From assembly GCF_017894385.1 (NCBI RefSeq), contig NZ_CP059560.1, forward strand, positions 992,001-1,056,000: a stretch of DNA of 64,000 nucleotides, read 5' to 3'. Of this stretch, positions 29,881 to 46,600 are shown piece by piece; the first letter of the stretch is position 1, and each line of letters begins with the position of its first letter. The notes beneath the pieces were generated by a model, which saw only the letters and a program-made list of their open reading frames with translations, did no database searches and was not told where the DNA came from. The translations under genes were made by a program, and so were the position numbers. Source of the stretch: Aromatoleum petrolei. GTDB lineage: Bacteria; Pseudomonadota; Gammaproteobacteria; Burkholderiales; Rhodocyclaceae.

Positions 29881-30294
29881 ATGAACCGAGGATCGATCAT
29901 CGCCGCCGCACTCCTGGCTCTTGCCGCCACCCTGCCGGCGACGGCTGCGCTCGCGCAGGATTCCGCCCTGCAACAGGGCGAATTCGAGGGCGTGCCCTAC
30001 CTCACCGGCGGAGTGAGCCTCGACGAACGCGAACAACTGTTTTTCACGGCCGCCGACTACAACCTCAAGCTTGTCTTCGCGGAAAAAGGCGGTTCCTACC
30101 TGTCCGACACCGAAGTCGTCGTGACCCGACGCGACGGGCGCAAGGTGCTCGAACTCATCGCCCAGGGGCCGTTCGTGTTTGCCCGCCTGCCCGCCGGCGA
30201 TTACCGCGTCGCGGTCACCAACGCAGGCAAGCAGCAACTGCGCGACGCCAAGCTCCCCGCCAAGGGGCAGCGGGAATTCGCCTTCTACTGGTGA
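29881..30294 (+). CDS. Small secreted protein, function unknown
   Basis: A 137-residue protein with a clear signal peptide (SIIAAALLALAATLPATAALA, cleavage before Q23). The mature part reads like a small beta-rich domain (YNLKLVFAEKGGSYLSDTEVV, FARLPAGDYRVAVTN), resembling the carboxypeptidase-regulatory/transthyretin-like folds. I do not recognise a family with known function. GGAGGTGA precedes the ATG. It is 56 bases after the YbhB-like gene; the next gene is convergent. Confidence 0.75.
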   Translation: MNRGSIIAAALLALAATLPATAALAQDSALQQGEFEGVPYLTGGVSLDEREQLFFTAADYNLKLVFAEKGGSYLSDTEVVVTRRDGRKVLELIAQGPFVFARLPAGDYRVAVTNAGKQQLRDAKLPAKGQREFAFYW

Positions 30295-30324
30295 GGACGA
30301 ACGCGCTCCGGCCGCAAGCCGCAC

Positions 30325-31065
30325 TCAGGAGGCGCGGCAGACCTCCTCGAGGACGCGGCGCACCCGCACCATCGCCTCCTGCAGCACCACCTCGATGCTG
30401 CTGAACTGGATCCCGGTCTCGCTCGCACCGCGGCCGGCGGCGAAGTTGGCGACCACGTTGATCGCCGCGTAAGGCAGGTTCAACTCGCGCGCCAGCGCCG
30501 CCTCCGGCATGCCGGTCATGCCTACGAGATCCGCCCCGTCGCGCTCCATGCGATTGATCTCCGCCGCCGTCTCGAGGCGCGGCCCCTGCGTCGCCGCATA
30601 CACGCCGCCGTCGTACATCGCCTCGCCCATTGCCGCGGCCGCCGCGAGAATGCGCTGGCGCAGCGGCTCGTCGTAGGGATGCGTGAAGTCGATGTGATGC
30701 ACCGCCGACTCGCCGCCCTCGAAGAATGTGCTCTTGCGACCCCACGTGTAATCAATGATCTGGTTCGGCACCACCATCGCAGCCGGCCCGAACTCCGGGC
30801 GGATGCCGCCCACCGACGCGACCGACACGATCGCCGACACCTTCGCCTGCTTCAGCGCCCAGATATTCGCACGGTAGTTCACCTGGTGCGGCGGGATCGT
30901 GTGGCCGTAACCGTGACGCGCCAGAAACACCACCGGCTTTTCCGCCAGCTTGCCGAAGGTCAGCGCACCGGACGGCTCACCGTAAGGCGTGCGCGCCACC
31001 TCGCGCCGGGTGATTTCGAGGGTGGAAAGCTGGGTGAGTCCGGTCCCGCCGATGATCGCGAGCAT
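30325..31065 (-). CDS. S-methyl-5'-thioadenosine/thioinosine phosphorylase
   Basis: A 246-residue purine nucleoside phosphorylase of the MTAP family. The phosphate-binding IIGGTGL opens the protein. The motif RHGYGHTIPPHQVNYRANI, the substrate loop VYAATQGPRLET and the Met-rich nucleoside site GMTGMPEA are typical. It would release methylthioribose-1-phosphate in methionine/purine salvage. Whether it prefers methylthioadenosine or methylthioinosine (as the Pseudomonas enzyme does) cannot be judged from sequence by eye. AGGAG lies nine bases before the ATG. It is divergent from typA. Confidence 0.9.
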   Translation of the reverse strand: MLAIIGGTGLTQLSTLEITRREVARTPYGEPSGALTFGKLAEKPVVFLARHGYGHTIPPHQVNYRANIWALKQAKVSAIVSVASVGGIRPEFGPAAMVVPNQIIDYTWGRKSTFFEGGESAVHHIDFTHPYDEPLRQRILAAAAAMGEAMYDGGVYAATQGPRLETAAEINRMERDGADLVGMTGMPEAALARELNLPYAAINVVANFAAGRGASETGIQFSSIEVVLQEAMVRVRRVLEEVCRAS

Positions 31066-31266
31066 GAAGCCTGTCTCCTTGAAAAACGGCGCCGATTCTA
31101 GCACGCGGCCGCAGCGCCCCCCGGCCCGCGCGGCATTGACGGCACACCCGCTACCCGGACGACATCCGTACGGCCGCCTGCACGCTCCCCGATCGCGCGA
31201 CGACCCATGCTGCGATGCCGCACCGCGTGCTAAAATTAAAAACTTTTCAAAGACTTCCGGCCCCCC

Positions 31267-33084
<1,818 letters not shown>

Positions 33085-33114
33085 TCCTCCCCGCCCCGGC
33101 GGGTGCCGGGGGCA

Positions 33115-33150
33115 ACGAAAAAGGCGCTACCGCGGCAGCGCCTTTTTCGT
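33115..33150. terminator. Bidirectional rho-independent terminator
   Basis: A perfect 14-bp stem (acgaaaaaggcgct / agcgcctttttcgt) encloses the 8-base loop accgcggc. The A-run on the left arm and T-run on the right make it work in both directions. It sits between convergent typA and galU, ending both transcripts. Confidence 0.92.
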
Positions 33151-33196
33151 TTCAGGGAGCATGGAAAACCCGCCCCCCGCGCTCCCTCATCCGCGC

Positions 33197-34069
33197 TTAC
33201 TTGCGCTCGGCCAGGTAGCTCGCGAAATCCGCACCGATCTCCGGATGGCGCAAGCCCAATTCGACGGTCGCCTTCAGGTAGCCCAGCTTCGAGCCGCAGT
33301 CGTAGCGCACGCCCTGGAACTGATAGGACAGCACCGCCTCTTCCTTCAGCAGCGAGGCAATCGCGTCCGTGAGCTGCAGCTCGCCACCCGCCCCCGGCTT
33401 GATCGAGCGCAGGTGATCGAAGATGTGCGGGGTCAGGATGTAACGCCCGACCACCGCCTGGGTCGTCGGCGCATCCTCGGGCTTCGGCTTCTCGACGATG
33501 CCGGTCACGCGCTGGACGTTGCCCTGCTGGCTGTCGGTGCTGACGATACCGTACTGACGCGTGTCCTCGCGCGGCACGTTCATCGTGCCCAGTACCGAGC
33601 AGCGGTGGTAGTTATACACACCCACCATCTGCTGCATGATCGGCTCGGCCCCATGGTTGTCCAGCAGATCGTCCGCAAGGATCACGGCGAAAGCCTCGTC
33701 ACCGACCACCGGCGCCGCGCACAGCACCGCATGGCCGAGGCCCAGCGCCTCCGACTGGCGGATATACACGCAGTTCACACCCTTCGGCACCGTCTTCTTG
33801 ACGATCTCCAGCAACTCCTTCTTGCCGCGCGCCTCGAGCTCCGTTTCCAGCTCGTAGGCCTTGTCGAAGTGGTCCTCGATGGAACGCTTCGTGCGGCCCG
33901 TGATGAAGATCATGTTGGTGATACCGGCCGAGACCGCTTCCTCGACCGCATACTGGATCAGCGGCTTGTCGACGATCGGCAGCATTTCCTTCGGGCTGGC
34001 CTTGGTGGCCGGCAGGAAGCGCGTGCCCATGCCGGCTACCGGGAATACCGCCTTGGTGACCTTTTTCAT
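33197..34069 (-). CDS. galU: UTP-glucose-1-phosphate uridylyltransferase
   Basis: A 290-residue nucleotidyltransferase making UDP-glucose for polysaccharides and lipopolysaccharide. It has the N-terminal [19 protein letters not shown] signature, [14 protein letters not shown], the substrate-binding GLGHAVLCA and DDLLDN, and the C-terminal [12 protein letters not shown]. The start at 34069 gives the usual N-terminus; the frame extends 19 codons upstream without homology. It follows ligA by 61 bases on the same strand and ends at the shared terminator. Confidence 0.95.
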   Translation of the reverse strand: MKKVTKAVFPVAGMGTRFLPATKASPKEMLPIVDKPLIQYAVEEAVSAGITNMIFITGRTKRSIEDHFDKAYELETELEARGKKELLEIVKKTVPKGVNCVYIRQSEALGLGHAVLCAAPVVGDEAFAVILADDLLDNHGAEPIMQQMVGVYNYHRCSVLGTMNVPREDTRQYGIVSTDSQQGNVQRVTGIVEKPKPEDAPTTQAVVGRYILTPHIFDHLRSIKPGAGGELQLTDAIASLLKEEAVLSYQFQGVRYDCGSKLGYLKATVELGLRHPEIGADFASYLAERK

Positions 34070-34130
34070 TGGATGACTCTCCCTCGTTTCGTCTTTTGCT
34101 TCAGCCCGGCGTCTGGTCCGTGCCATATCT

Positions 34131-37270
<3,140 letters not shown>

Positions 37271-37384
37271 CTTCCTTCCCGTTGTCGGTCCCGCCGCTGC
37301 GCGCGCCGAACCTCGCAATTCCCTGGGCTTCGCAGTTAAACCTTGCCGCCGCGTCCCCGTTGCGGGCCGCGGCGGTGCTCATCT

Positions 37385-40300
37385 TCAGGCCGCTGCCGGC
37401 TCCGCCAGGCGCAGCGCCTCTTCCATATCCACTTCCACCACGCGCGAGACGCCCTGTTCCTGCATCGTCACGCCCACGAGCTGCTGCGCGATCTCCATCG
37501 TGATCTTGCTGTGGCTGATGAAGACGAACTGCGTCTGCGATGACATGCGCTTCACCATCTGGCAGTAACGCTCGGTATTCGTATCGTCCAGCGGCGCATC
37601 CACCTCGTCAAGCATGCAGAAGGGCGCGGGATTCAACTGGAACATCGAGAACACCAGCGCGATCGCCGTCAGCGCCTTCTCGCCACCCGACAACAGGTGG
37701 ATGGAGCTGTTTTTCTTCCCGGGCGGCTGGGCGACGATCTGGATGCCCGCATCGAGGATTTCGTCGCCCGTCAGCACCAGCCGCGCCTGCCCACCGCCGA
37801 AGAGCTGCGGGAACAGCGTGCCGAAATGCTGCGTCACGGTATTGTAGGTGTCCTGCAGCTGTTCGCGCGTCTCGCGGTCGATGCGCCGGATCGCGTCCTC
37901 CAGCGTACCGATCGCCTGCATCAGATCATCGAACTGCACGTCGAGATAACCCTTGCGCTCCTGCGCGCTGCGCAGCTCGTCCAGTGCCGCGAGGTTCACC
38001 TGACCCAGCTCCGCGATCTCGCGCGCAAGCCGTCCGACTTCCCGCACCAGCGAACCCTCGCGCAGATCCGGCACGAGCAGCGGCTGCAGCGCCGCCTCGT
38101 CGGCCTGGGCCTCCACGAGCCGCTCGTCGAACTGCGCCGCCGCGAGCTCCGCCGCCTGAACGGCGAGGCGCAGTTCGGCCACCCGTCCGCGCGCCGGCGC
38201 CGCCTCCTGCTCGGTGCGCAGGCGCAGCTCCTCGGTCTGCTTCAACCGCATCGCCGCCATCTCCAGCGCATCGCGGCGTGCCGCCAGCGCCGCCTCGCGC
38301 CGCGCCCGCAATTCGAGCGCCTCCTGCAGCGCATCGCGGCTGCGGCCGCTGTCGGTCGCCTCGAGCTCGTGCCGGCGCGCCTCGACCTCCACCGCGATCC
38401 GTCCGAGCTGCTCGCCGGCCAGTTGCAGGTTGCGCGCGATATCCTCGAGCTTGCCCGCGCACTCGCGCTCGGAGAAGCGCGCCTCCTGCAGTTCGCGTGC
38501 AAGCGCCTGCTCGAGGGAGCGTGTTTCGCGCAGCACGTTGTCGCGCTCGGTCAGCACCTCCAGCGCACCATCGAGGCGCTCGCGCTGCAACTCGGCCAAC
38601 TCCTCTGCGCGTGCCTGCTCCATCTCCGCCCGGGCAAGATGCTCGCGCTCGGTCGATTCGAGATGGACGATGTCATCAAGGTCGCGCGCAAGCTGCGCAC
38701 GGCGCTCCTCGGCGCGCTGCCGTGCCTGCGTGAGCTTGAGGAGCTCGACCTGCTCGGAGTGCACCTGCTGCTGCGCGGCCTGCAGCTCGCGTCGCAAGGC
38801 GTTGCCGCGTTCCTGCAGCTCGGCGGCGACACCCTCTGCCGCAATCAACGCGTCGTGGGCAACATGGGCCTCTGTCTCGAGCGCCAACTGCTGCTCCGCC
38901 AGGCCGTCGATCTCGCGCTGGCGCTCCATCACGCCGTGGGTGCGGCTGTCCGGCGCGTAATGGACCAGCGCATGCCGCGTGAGGATCTGGCCGCCCGGCC
39001 CGACGAGGCACTGGTCGGCGGCGAGTTCTCCGCGCCGCTCGACCCAGGGGTCCAGAGCGTCGGTCGCCAGGCAGCCGCGCAGCCAGTCGGCGACGATCGG
39101 CCGAAGCCCCTCGGCGACGAAGGAAATCCTGTCGATCAGCGCGAAGGTTCCGGGTAGTGGCGCCCCCGCCGCAGCCGGCTCCACCCCGTCGCCGAAGGCC
39201 AGCGCGAAGGATCCCGGCGGCGCATCATCGAACATCGCGCGCGCGGCTTCGGTGACGTCACCGGTCAGCGCAGCCAGCCGCTCGCGCAGCACCGCCTCGA
39301 CCGCCATCTCCCAGCCCGGCTCGACCCTCAGGTCTCGCCACAGCGGCGGCAGCTCGGTCAGCTTGTGGCGCTTCAACCAGTCGCCGAGCTGCCCCTGCGA
39401 CTGCACCTTGGCCTGCAGCTGCACCAGCGCATCGCGCCGTGCCCGCAGTTCGGTGAGGCGCCGCTGCACCTGCCGCTCATGCTCGAGTGCGGTCTTCAGC
39501 GCGGCCTGCGCCTCAGGCTGCCGCATCTGCACGGCGCCGAGCTCTTCCTGCTGGCGTTCCAGTTCCTCGCGCAGGGCTTCGAGACGCGCCTCCTGCTGCG
39601 CGACGACGGCCTCGTCCGGCCCTTCGATGCCGCCCGATTCGCCCGCGAGGCGCCCGCGGCGCTGGTTCAGCGCATCGAGCGCCCGCACGGCGCTCGCGCG
39701 CTTGGCCTCCTCGACGCGCAACTGCTGCTCGGTCTGCGCAAGTTCGCGCCGCGCCGCCGCGACGGTCGTGTCGGCAGCCTGGCGCGCGGCCTCCGCCTCG
39801 GGCAGGCGCTCGGCGATCTCGGCGTGACGCGCCTCGGCCTGCTCGGCACGCATCGCCGCGTTGTCGATCAGTCCGGTCCAGCGCTCGCGCTCTGCGCCCA
39901 GCCCCGCCTGGCGCTCCTGCCAGTGCGCCTCGTCGGTCGCGAGCTGGGCGAGGCGGGCCTCGAGCCGCTTGCGCGCATCGTCGAGGTGGCGCAGTTCAGC
40001 CTCCAGCCGCGTCACCTCCGCCGACACGGCAAAGAGGTCCGACTGAGCCGCATGGGTGGCTTCCGACGCGTCGAAGTGCCCCGCGCGAGCCTCTTCGACG
40101 GCGTTCTCGAGTTCCTGCAGACGGGAGCTGTCCGCCTCCATCTTCGACGACAACTGGTTGAGCTCGCCTTCGACTCGCGCCTGCTCGGCGCGCGCCTCGT
40201 TGCGTTTGAGCAGCCACAGCAGTTGCTGGCGCTGCGTGTGCGCGGCGCTCAGGTCGCGATAACGCACGGCGATTTCCGCCTGCACTTCCAGGTGGCCGAT

Positions 40301-40912
40301 ACGCTCGCCCAGCTCCATGCGAATATCATCAAGGCGGGCGAGGTTGTCGCGCGCGTCCGACAAACGTCCTTCGGTCTCGCGACGACGCTCACGGTATTTC
40401 GTGACCCCCGCTGCCTCCTCGAGGAAGCCGCGCACCTCCTCGGGACGCGCCTCGATGATGCGCGAGATCATGCCCTGCTCGATGATCGCGTACGCGCGCG
40501 GACCGAGGCCGGTGCCGAGGAAGAGGTCGATGACGTCCTTGCGCCGCACCTGGACGTTGTTGAGGAAGTAGGTCGACTCACCGCTGCGGTCGAGCACGCG
40601 CTTGACGGAGATTTCCGCGTAGCGCGACCACTGCCCTGCCGCGCGGCCCTCGGCGTTGTCGAACACCAACTCGACGCTCGCGCGCGATACCGGTTTGCGC
40701 GTTGTCGAGCCGTTGAAGATCACGTCCTGCATCGACTCGCCGCGCAGCGCGCTCGCGCGCGTCTCACCCAGCACCCAGCGCACGGCATCGATGATGTTCG
40801 ACTTGCCGCAGCCGTTCGGACCCACCACACCGACGAGATTGCCGGGGGTGAGCACCGTGGTGGGATCGACAAAAGTCTTGAAGCCGGCGAGTTTGAGCTT
40901 GGAGAGACGCAC
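37385..40912 (-). CDS. smc: Chromosome segregation ATPase SMC
   Basis: A 1175-residue condensin subunit. Walker A is GPNGCGKSN (near residue 32). Two long coiled coils flank a hinge at about residues 510-660. The C-terminal head has the signature LLSGGEKALTA and Walker B FCMLDEVDAPLDD. The start is taken as GTG at 40912, giving the family N-terminus (V)RLSKLKLAGFKTF. The frame extends to an ATG at 40990, but the added 26 residues are Arg/Pro-rich and unlike the family. Ribosome-binding sites are weak for both. It is divergent from dapC and 114 bases upstream of zipA. Confidence 0.93.
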   Translation of the reverse strand: MRLSKLKLAGFKTFVDPTTVLTPGNLVGVVGPNGCGKSNIIDAVRWVLGETRASALRGESMQDVIFNGSTTRKPVSRASVELVFDNAEGRAAGQWSRYAEISVKRVLDRSGESTYFLNNVQVRRKDVIDLFLGTGLGPRAYAIIEQGMISRIIEARPEEVRGFLEEAAGVTKYRERRRETEGRLSDARDNLARLDDIRMELGERIGHLEVQAEIAVRYRDLSAAHTQRQQLLWLLKRNEARAEQARVEGELNQLSSKMEADSSRLQELENAVEEARAGHFDASEATHAAQSDLFAVSAEVTRLEAELRHLDDARKRLEARLAQLATDEAHWQERQAGLGAERERWTGLIDNAAMRAEQAEARHAEIAERLPEAEAARQAADTTVAAARRELAQTEQQLRVEEAKRASAVRALDALNQRRGRLAGESGGIEGPDEAVVAQQEARLEALREELERQQEELGAVQMRQPEAQAALKTALEHERQVQRRLTELRARRDALVQLQAKVQSQGQLGDWLKRHKLTELPPLWRDLRVEPGWEMAVEAVLRERLAALTGDVTEAARAMFDDAPPGSFALAFGDGVEPAAAGAPLPGTFALIDRISFVAEGLRPIVADWLRGCLATDALDPWVERRGELAADQCLVGPGGQILTRHALVHYAPDSRTHGVMERQREIDGLAEQQLALETEAHVAHDALIAAEGVAAELQERGNALRRELQAAQQQVHSEQVELLKLTQARQRAEERRAQLARDLDDIVHLESTEREHLARAEMEQARAEELAELQRERLDGALEVLTERDNVLRETRSLEQALARELQEARFSERECAGKLEDIARNLQLAGEQLGRIAVEVEARRHELEATDSGRSRDALQEALELRARREAALAARRDALEMAAMRLKQTEELRLRTEQEAAPARGRVAELRLAVQAAELAAAQFDERLVEAQADEAALQPLLVPDLREGSLVREVGRLAREIAELGQVNLAALDELRSAQERKGYLDVQFDDLMQAIGTLEDAIRRIDRETREQLQDTYNTVTQHFGTLFPQLFGGGQARLVLTGDEILDAGIQIVAQPPGKKNSSIHLLSGGEKALTAIALVFSMFQLNPAPFCMLDEVDAPLDDTNTERYCQMVKRMSSQTQFVFISHSKITMEIAQQLVGVTMQEQGVSRVVEVDMEEALRLAEPAAA

Positions 40913-41066
40913 TTCGGAACGGAGCCGGATCGAATCGGGACAGGAGTTGTGGCGGGAACGGGCCGGCCGGGGCCGGCGAAAGCGCGTCATGATACCATCG
41001 CGCGCTCGATGCCCTTGCGTTCAAGCACAGGCGCATGCCCTCCGAAACAAGCCGAAACAGTCCGCC

Positions 41067-42260
41067 GTGAATCCGAACCTCGACCGCCTCCAGCCCTATC
41101 CCTTCGAAAAACTGCGTGCGCTGATGGACGGCGTCGTTCCCCCGGCCGACCTGAAGCTGATCCGCCTGTCGATCGGCGAACCGCAGCACCCGACCCCGCC
41201 CTTCATCATGCAGGCGCTCACCGACAACCTGCAGGGGCTCGCGAACTACCCCGCGACGATAGGCGGAGACCCGTTGCGCGTGGCGATCGCCGGCTGGCTG
41301 GAACGCCGCTTCGGCCTCCCCAGGGTCGATCCGGCGACCCAGGTGCTGCCGGTCAACGGCTCGCGCGAGGCGCTGTTCGCCTTTGCCCAGGCGGTGATCG
41401 ACGGCAGCCGCCCCGGCGCCAAGGTGCTGAGCCCGAACCCGTTCTACCAGATCTACGAAGGCGCGGCCCTGCTCGCCGGAGCCGAACCGGTGTTCCTCAA
41501 CAACCTGCCCGAAAACGGCTTCGGCTCGGATTTCGACGGCATTCCCGATGCCGTGTGGCGCGACATCCAGCTCGTGTTCGTGTGCTCGCCGGGCAATCCG
41601 ACCGGACGCATGCTGTCGCAGGCGGAGTGGGCGCGTCTCTTCGAGTTGTCGGACCGCTACGGTTTCGTGATCGCGGCCGACGAGTGCTATTCGGAGATCT
41701 ACTTCGACGACGTCGCCCCCCCTGTCGGCGCGATGCAGGCCGCACACGCGCTCGGCCGCACCGACTTCCGCAACCTCGTCATGTTCTCCAGCCTGTCCAA
41801 GCGCTCCAACGTGCCGGGCATGCGCTCGGGCTTCGTCGCGGGTGATGCGAAGGTGCTGAAAGGCTTCCTGCGCTACCGTACCTACCACGGCTGCGCCATG
41901 AGCCTCCCGATCCAGGCCGCCTCAATCGCCGCCTGGAACGACGAGGCGCACGTGGTCGAGAATCGCCGCCTTTACCGCGACAAATTCGACCGTGCGATGC
42001 CCATCATCGCCAGGCACCTCAAGGTGCAGAAACCCGACGCCGGATTCTACCTGTGGGCGCAGACGCCCATCCCCGACACCGAGTTCGCCCGCCGACTACA
42101 GGCTGCATATAATGTGACGGTTCTGCCGGGCAGCTTCCTCGCCCGGGAATCGAACGGCGTCAATCCGGGCGCCGGGTTCGTGCGCATCGCCCTCGTGGCC
42201 GACACGGCCGAATGTGTCGAGGCTGCGGAGCGCATCGCCGCCTTCTGCCAAACCCTTTGA
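41067..42260 (+). CDS. dapC: Succinyldiaminopimelate transaminase
   Basis: A 397-residue PLP aminotransferase of fold type I acting in the succinylase branch of lysine/diaminopimelate synthesis. The PLP Lys is in [28 protein letters not shown] and CSPGNPTG are the aromatic-stacking and phosphate-site motifs typical of DapC. No ATG is available where homology begins, so GTG at 41067 is taken as start ([15 protein letters not shown]). The gene lies 20 bases before dapD, which acts in the preceding step. Confidence 0.92.
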   Translation: MNPNLDRLQPYPFEKLRALMDGVVPPADLKLIRLSIGEPQHPTPPFIMQALTDNLQGLANYPATIGGDPLRVAIAGWLERRFGLPRVDPATQVLPVNGSREALFAFAQAVIDGSRPGAKVLSPNPFYQIYEGAALLAGAEPVFLNNLPENGFGSDFDGIPDAVWRDIQLVFVCSPGNPTGRMLSQAEWARLFELSDRYGFVIAADECYSEIYFDDVAPPVGAMQAAHALGRTDFRNLVMFSSLSKRSNVPGMRSGFVAGDAKVLKGFLRYRTYHGCAMSLPIQAASIAAWNDEAHVVENRRLYRDKFDRAMPIIARHLKVQKPDAGFYLWAQTPIPDTEFARRLQAAYNVTVLPGSFLARESNGVNPGAGFVRIALVADTAECVEAAERIAAFCQTL

Positions 42261-42280
42261 AATACAAACGGAAATCCCCC

Positions 42281-43102
<822 letters not shown>

Positions 43103-43122
43103 TCGCCCTGATCCCGCTTTCC

Positions 43123-43146
43123 GGGGCGGCCGTGCGAGGCCGCCCC
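43123..43146 (+). terminator. GC-rich hairpin between dapD and pilU
   Basis: A perfect 9-bp stem (ggggcggcc / ggccgcccc) with a 6-base loop lies 20 bases after the dapD stop. There is no T-run, so it is not a classic terminator. It may partially stop transcription or stabilise the dapCD transcript's 3' end. Confidence 0.4.
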
Positions 43147-43187
43147 GACACCGAAGTCCGCCCAACCATGCCTAGGAGAATCTCCGG

Positions 43188-44375
43188 ATGATCTTCGACA
43201 AGCTGTTCCAACTGATGGCGGAAAAGCTCGCTTCGGACATCTTCATCTCGGCCGGCGCCCCGATCCACATCAAGATCCAGGGCATCACGATGCCGATCAA
43301 CCAGCAGGTCATGGACCCCTCCATGATCAAGCGGATGATCTACGAGATGATGACCCCGGAGCAGATCGAGACCTTCGAGCGCGAGAAGGAGCTGAACCTG
43401 TCCTTCGGGCGGCGCGATTTCGGCAATTTCCGGGTTAACGTGTTCTGGCAGCGCCACAGCATCGGCATCGTGGTGCGCTACATCCAGGGCGAGATCCCCT
43501 CGCTGGAATCCTTGGGCCTGCCGCCCGTGCTGTCCGAAGTGGTCACCGAGAAACGCGGCCTGATCCTCGTCGTGGGCGCGACCGGCTCCGGCAAATCGAC
43601 GACGCTCGCGTCGATGATCGACCACCGCAACCGCAACCGCTCCGGCCACATCCTCACGGTCGAAGACCCGATCGAATACCTGTTCAAGCACCGCAAATCG
43701 GTCGTCAACCAGCGCGAGGTCGGTATCGACACCCTGAGCTGGCACGAGGCCTTGCGCAACGCGATGCGCCAGGCACCGGACTGCATCCTGATCGGGGAAA
43801 TCCGCGACCGCGAGACCATGCAGGCCGCCTTGTCCTACTCGCAGACCGGCCACCTGTGTCTCGCCACGCTGCACGCCAACAACGCCTACCACGCGTTGAA
43901 CCGCATCGTGAACTTCTTCCCGCTGGAGAACCGTTCCCTGCTGTACCTCGACCTTGCGGTCGCGCTCAAGTGCATCATCTCCCAGCGCCTCGTGCGCAAA
44001 CCGGACGGCATGCGCATTCCGGCAGTCGAGATCCTCATGAACACGCGCCATGTCGCCGAACTGGTGGAGCGCGGCGAGCTGAACGAGGTCAAGGAAGCGA
44101 TGCAGCAGAGCCTCGCGCCGGGGTCGCAGACCTTCGAGCAGGACCTGCACCGGCTCTACCGCGACGGCATCATCAGCTTCGAGGAGGCGCTCGCGAACGC
44201 CGATTCACCGACCAACCTCGCGTGGCTCATCAACAACGCGCAGATCAACGCCGCGCCCAGCGCGGAAGGTGCCGAAGCCCCGCCTTCCGTCGATTTCGAA
44301 CCCCAGAACAAGAATGCCGACGGTACGTCGTTCAGCGAATTTGCGCTGCATCTCGATGACGGCCCGCCACGCTGA
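43188..44375 (+). CDS. pilU: Twitching motility ATPase PilU/PilT family
   Basis: A 395-residue type IV pilus retraction-type ATPase. Walker A is GATGSGKST (residues 130-138). The Asp box is LTVEDPIEYLF, the His box is LCLATLHANNAYHALN and the Walker B-type ILIGEIRDRETMQ follows. The N-terminus (MAEKLASDIFISAGAPIHIKI) and the extended acidic C-terminus fit PilU better than PilT. pilT is not in the window. AGGAG precedes the ATG. It sits between lysine genes, so the operon link is only positional. Confidence 0.9.
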   Translation: MIFDKLFQLMAEKLASDIFISAGAPIHIKIQGITMPINQQVMDPSMIKRMIYEMMTPEQIETFEREKELNLSFGRRDFGNFRVNVFWQRHSIGIVVRYIQGEIPSLESLGLPPVLSEVVTEKRGLILVVGATGSGKSTTLASMIDHRNRNRSGHILTVEDPIEYLFKHRKSVVNQREVGIDTLSWHEALRNAMRQAPDCILIGEIRDRETMQAALSYSQTGHLCLATLHANNAYHALNRIVNFFPLENRSLLYLDLAVALKCIISQRLVRKPDGMRIPAVEILMNTRHVAELVERGELNEVKEAMQQSLAPGSQTFEQDLHRLYRDGIISFEEALANADSPTNLAWLINNAQINAAPSAEGAEAPPSVDFEPQNKNADGTSFSEFALHLDDGPPR

Positions 44376-44400
44376 GCGCACAAGGCGCCCCCAACCCTGA

Positions 44401-45576
<1,176 letters not shown>

Positions 45577-45587
45577 CGAGACCGAGC

Positions 45588-46544
45588 ATGACCGAACACT
45601 GCGAACACTGTGACAATGGCGAAGAACACGAGCACGTACACGAGAGCGGCCCGCTCGCCGAACTCGTGACCCTGCGCGACTGGCTGCGCTACGCGGTCAC
45701 GCGCTTCAACCGCGCCGGCCTGTTCTTCGGCCACGGCTGCACCGACGCCTACGATGAGGCGGTGTGGCTGCTGCTGCACACCCTGTCGCTACCGCTCGAC
45801 CGACTCGAGCCCTTCCTCGACGCCTGCATCACCGCCGAGGAGCGCGAAGCCCTGTTTACGATCATCGAACGTCGCGCCGAAGAGCGGGTTCCGGCCGCCT
45901 ACCTGACGGGCGAGGCGTGGCTGGGCGATTTCCGCTTCCACGTCGACGAGCGCGTGATCGTGCCCCGCTCGTTCTTCGCCGAGATGCTGGAAAACGGCTT
46001 CGCGCCCTGGGTGGAGGATGCCGAGCAGGTCACCAGCGCGCTCGACCTGTGCACCGGATCAGGCTGCCTGGCGATCCTCATGGCGCACACCTTCCCGAAT
46101 GCCGAGGTGGTCGGCGCCGACCTGTCCGACGACGCCCTCGAGGTTGCCCACCTCAACGTCGCCGAATACGGCCTCGAGGAACAGGTCGAGCTGGTGAAGA
46201 GCGACGTGTTCGACGGGCTTTCGGGACGCCGTTTCGACCTCATCATCAGCAATCCGCCCTACGTCACCGCCGATTCGATGGACACGCTGCCGCCCGAATA
46301 CCTGCACGAACCGCGCATGGCACTGGCGGCGGGCGAGGACGGGCTCGACGTGGTGCGCCGCATCCTTGCCGAAGGCCGCACTCACCTCAATCCGGGTGGC
46401 GTGCTCGCCGTCGAAGTGGGGCATAATCGTCATATCGTGGAAGCGGTATTCCCGGACCTGCCCTTCGTGTGGCTGTCGTCCCAAGGCGGTGACGACATGG
46501 TCTTCCTGCTGCGGGCGGAGGAACTGCCCGAAGCCCAGGACTGA
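45588..46544 (+). CDS. prmB: Ribosomal protein uL3 glutamine methyltransferase
   Basis: A 318-residue class I methyltransferase acting on Gln of ribosomal protein L3. The SAM-binding motif is LDLCTGSGCLAI, the catalytic signature ISNPPYV and the N-terminal FGHGCTDAYDEAVWL are typical of PrmB. The last residues carry no extra domain. Unusually, the first ~20 residues are rich in Cys, His and Glu (H4, C5, H7, C8, H14, H16, H18), unlike the E. coli enzyme, and could bind metal. It begins 11 bases after dapE. Confidence 0.92.
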   Translation: MTEHCEHCDNGEEHEHVHESGPLAELVTLRDWLRYAVTRFNRAGLFFGHGCTDAYDEAVWLLLHTLSLPLDRLEPFLDACITAEEREALFTIIERRAEERVPAAYLTGEAWLGDFRFHVDERVIVPRSFFAEMLENGFAPWVEDAEQVTSALDLCTGSGCLAILMAHTFPNAEVVGADLSDDALEVAHLNVAEYGLEEQVELVKSDVFDGLSGRRFDLIISNPPYVTADSMDTLPPEYLHEPRMALAAGEDGLDVVRRILAEGRTHLNPGGVLAVEVGHNRHIVEAVFPDLPFVWLSSQGGDDMVFLLRAEELPEAQD

Positions 46545-46600
46545 CGCCGCGCGCTACTCGAACCGCCGTTACGAATCGTTCCGAATGCGGAGGTGGCGGC

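Noticed and set aside
40913..40990. N-terminal extension of SMC to an ATG at 40990
   Set aside because: The added 26 residues are Arg/Pro-rich and unlike the conserved SMC N-terminus, so the GTG at 40912 was preferred. This remains open until the start is mapped.
39365..41845. An 826-codon plus-strand frame opposite smc and running into dapC in another frame
   Set aside because: Shadow of the smc coiled coil and out of frame with dapC; no start site or domain.
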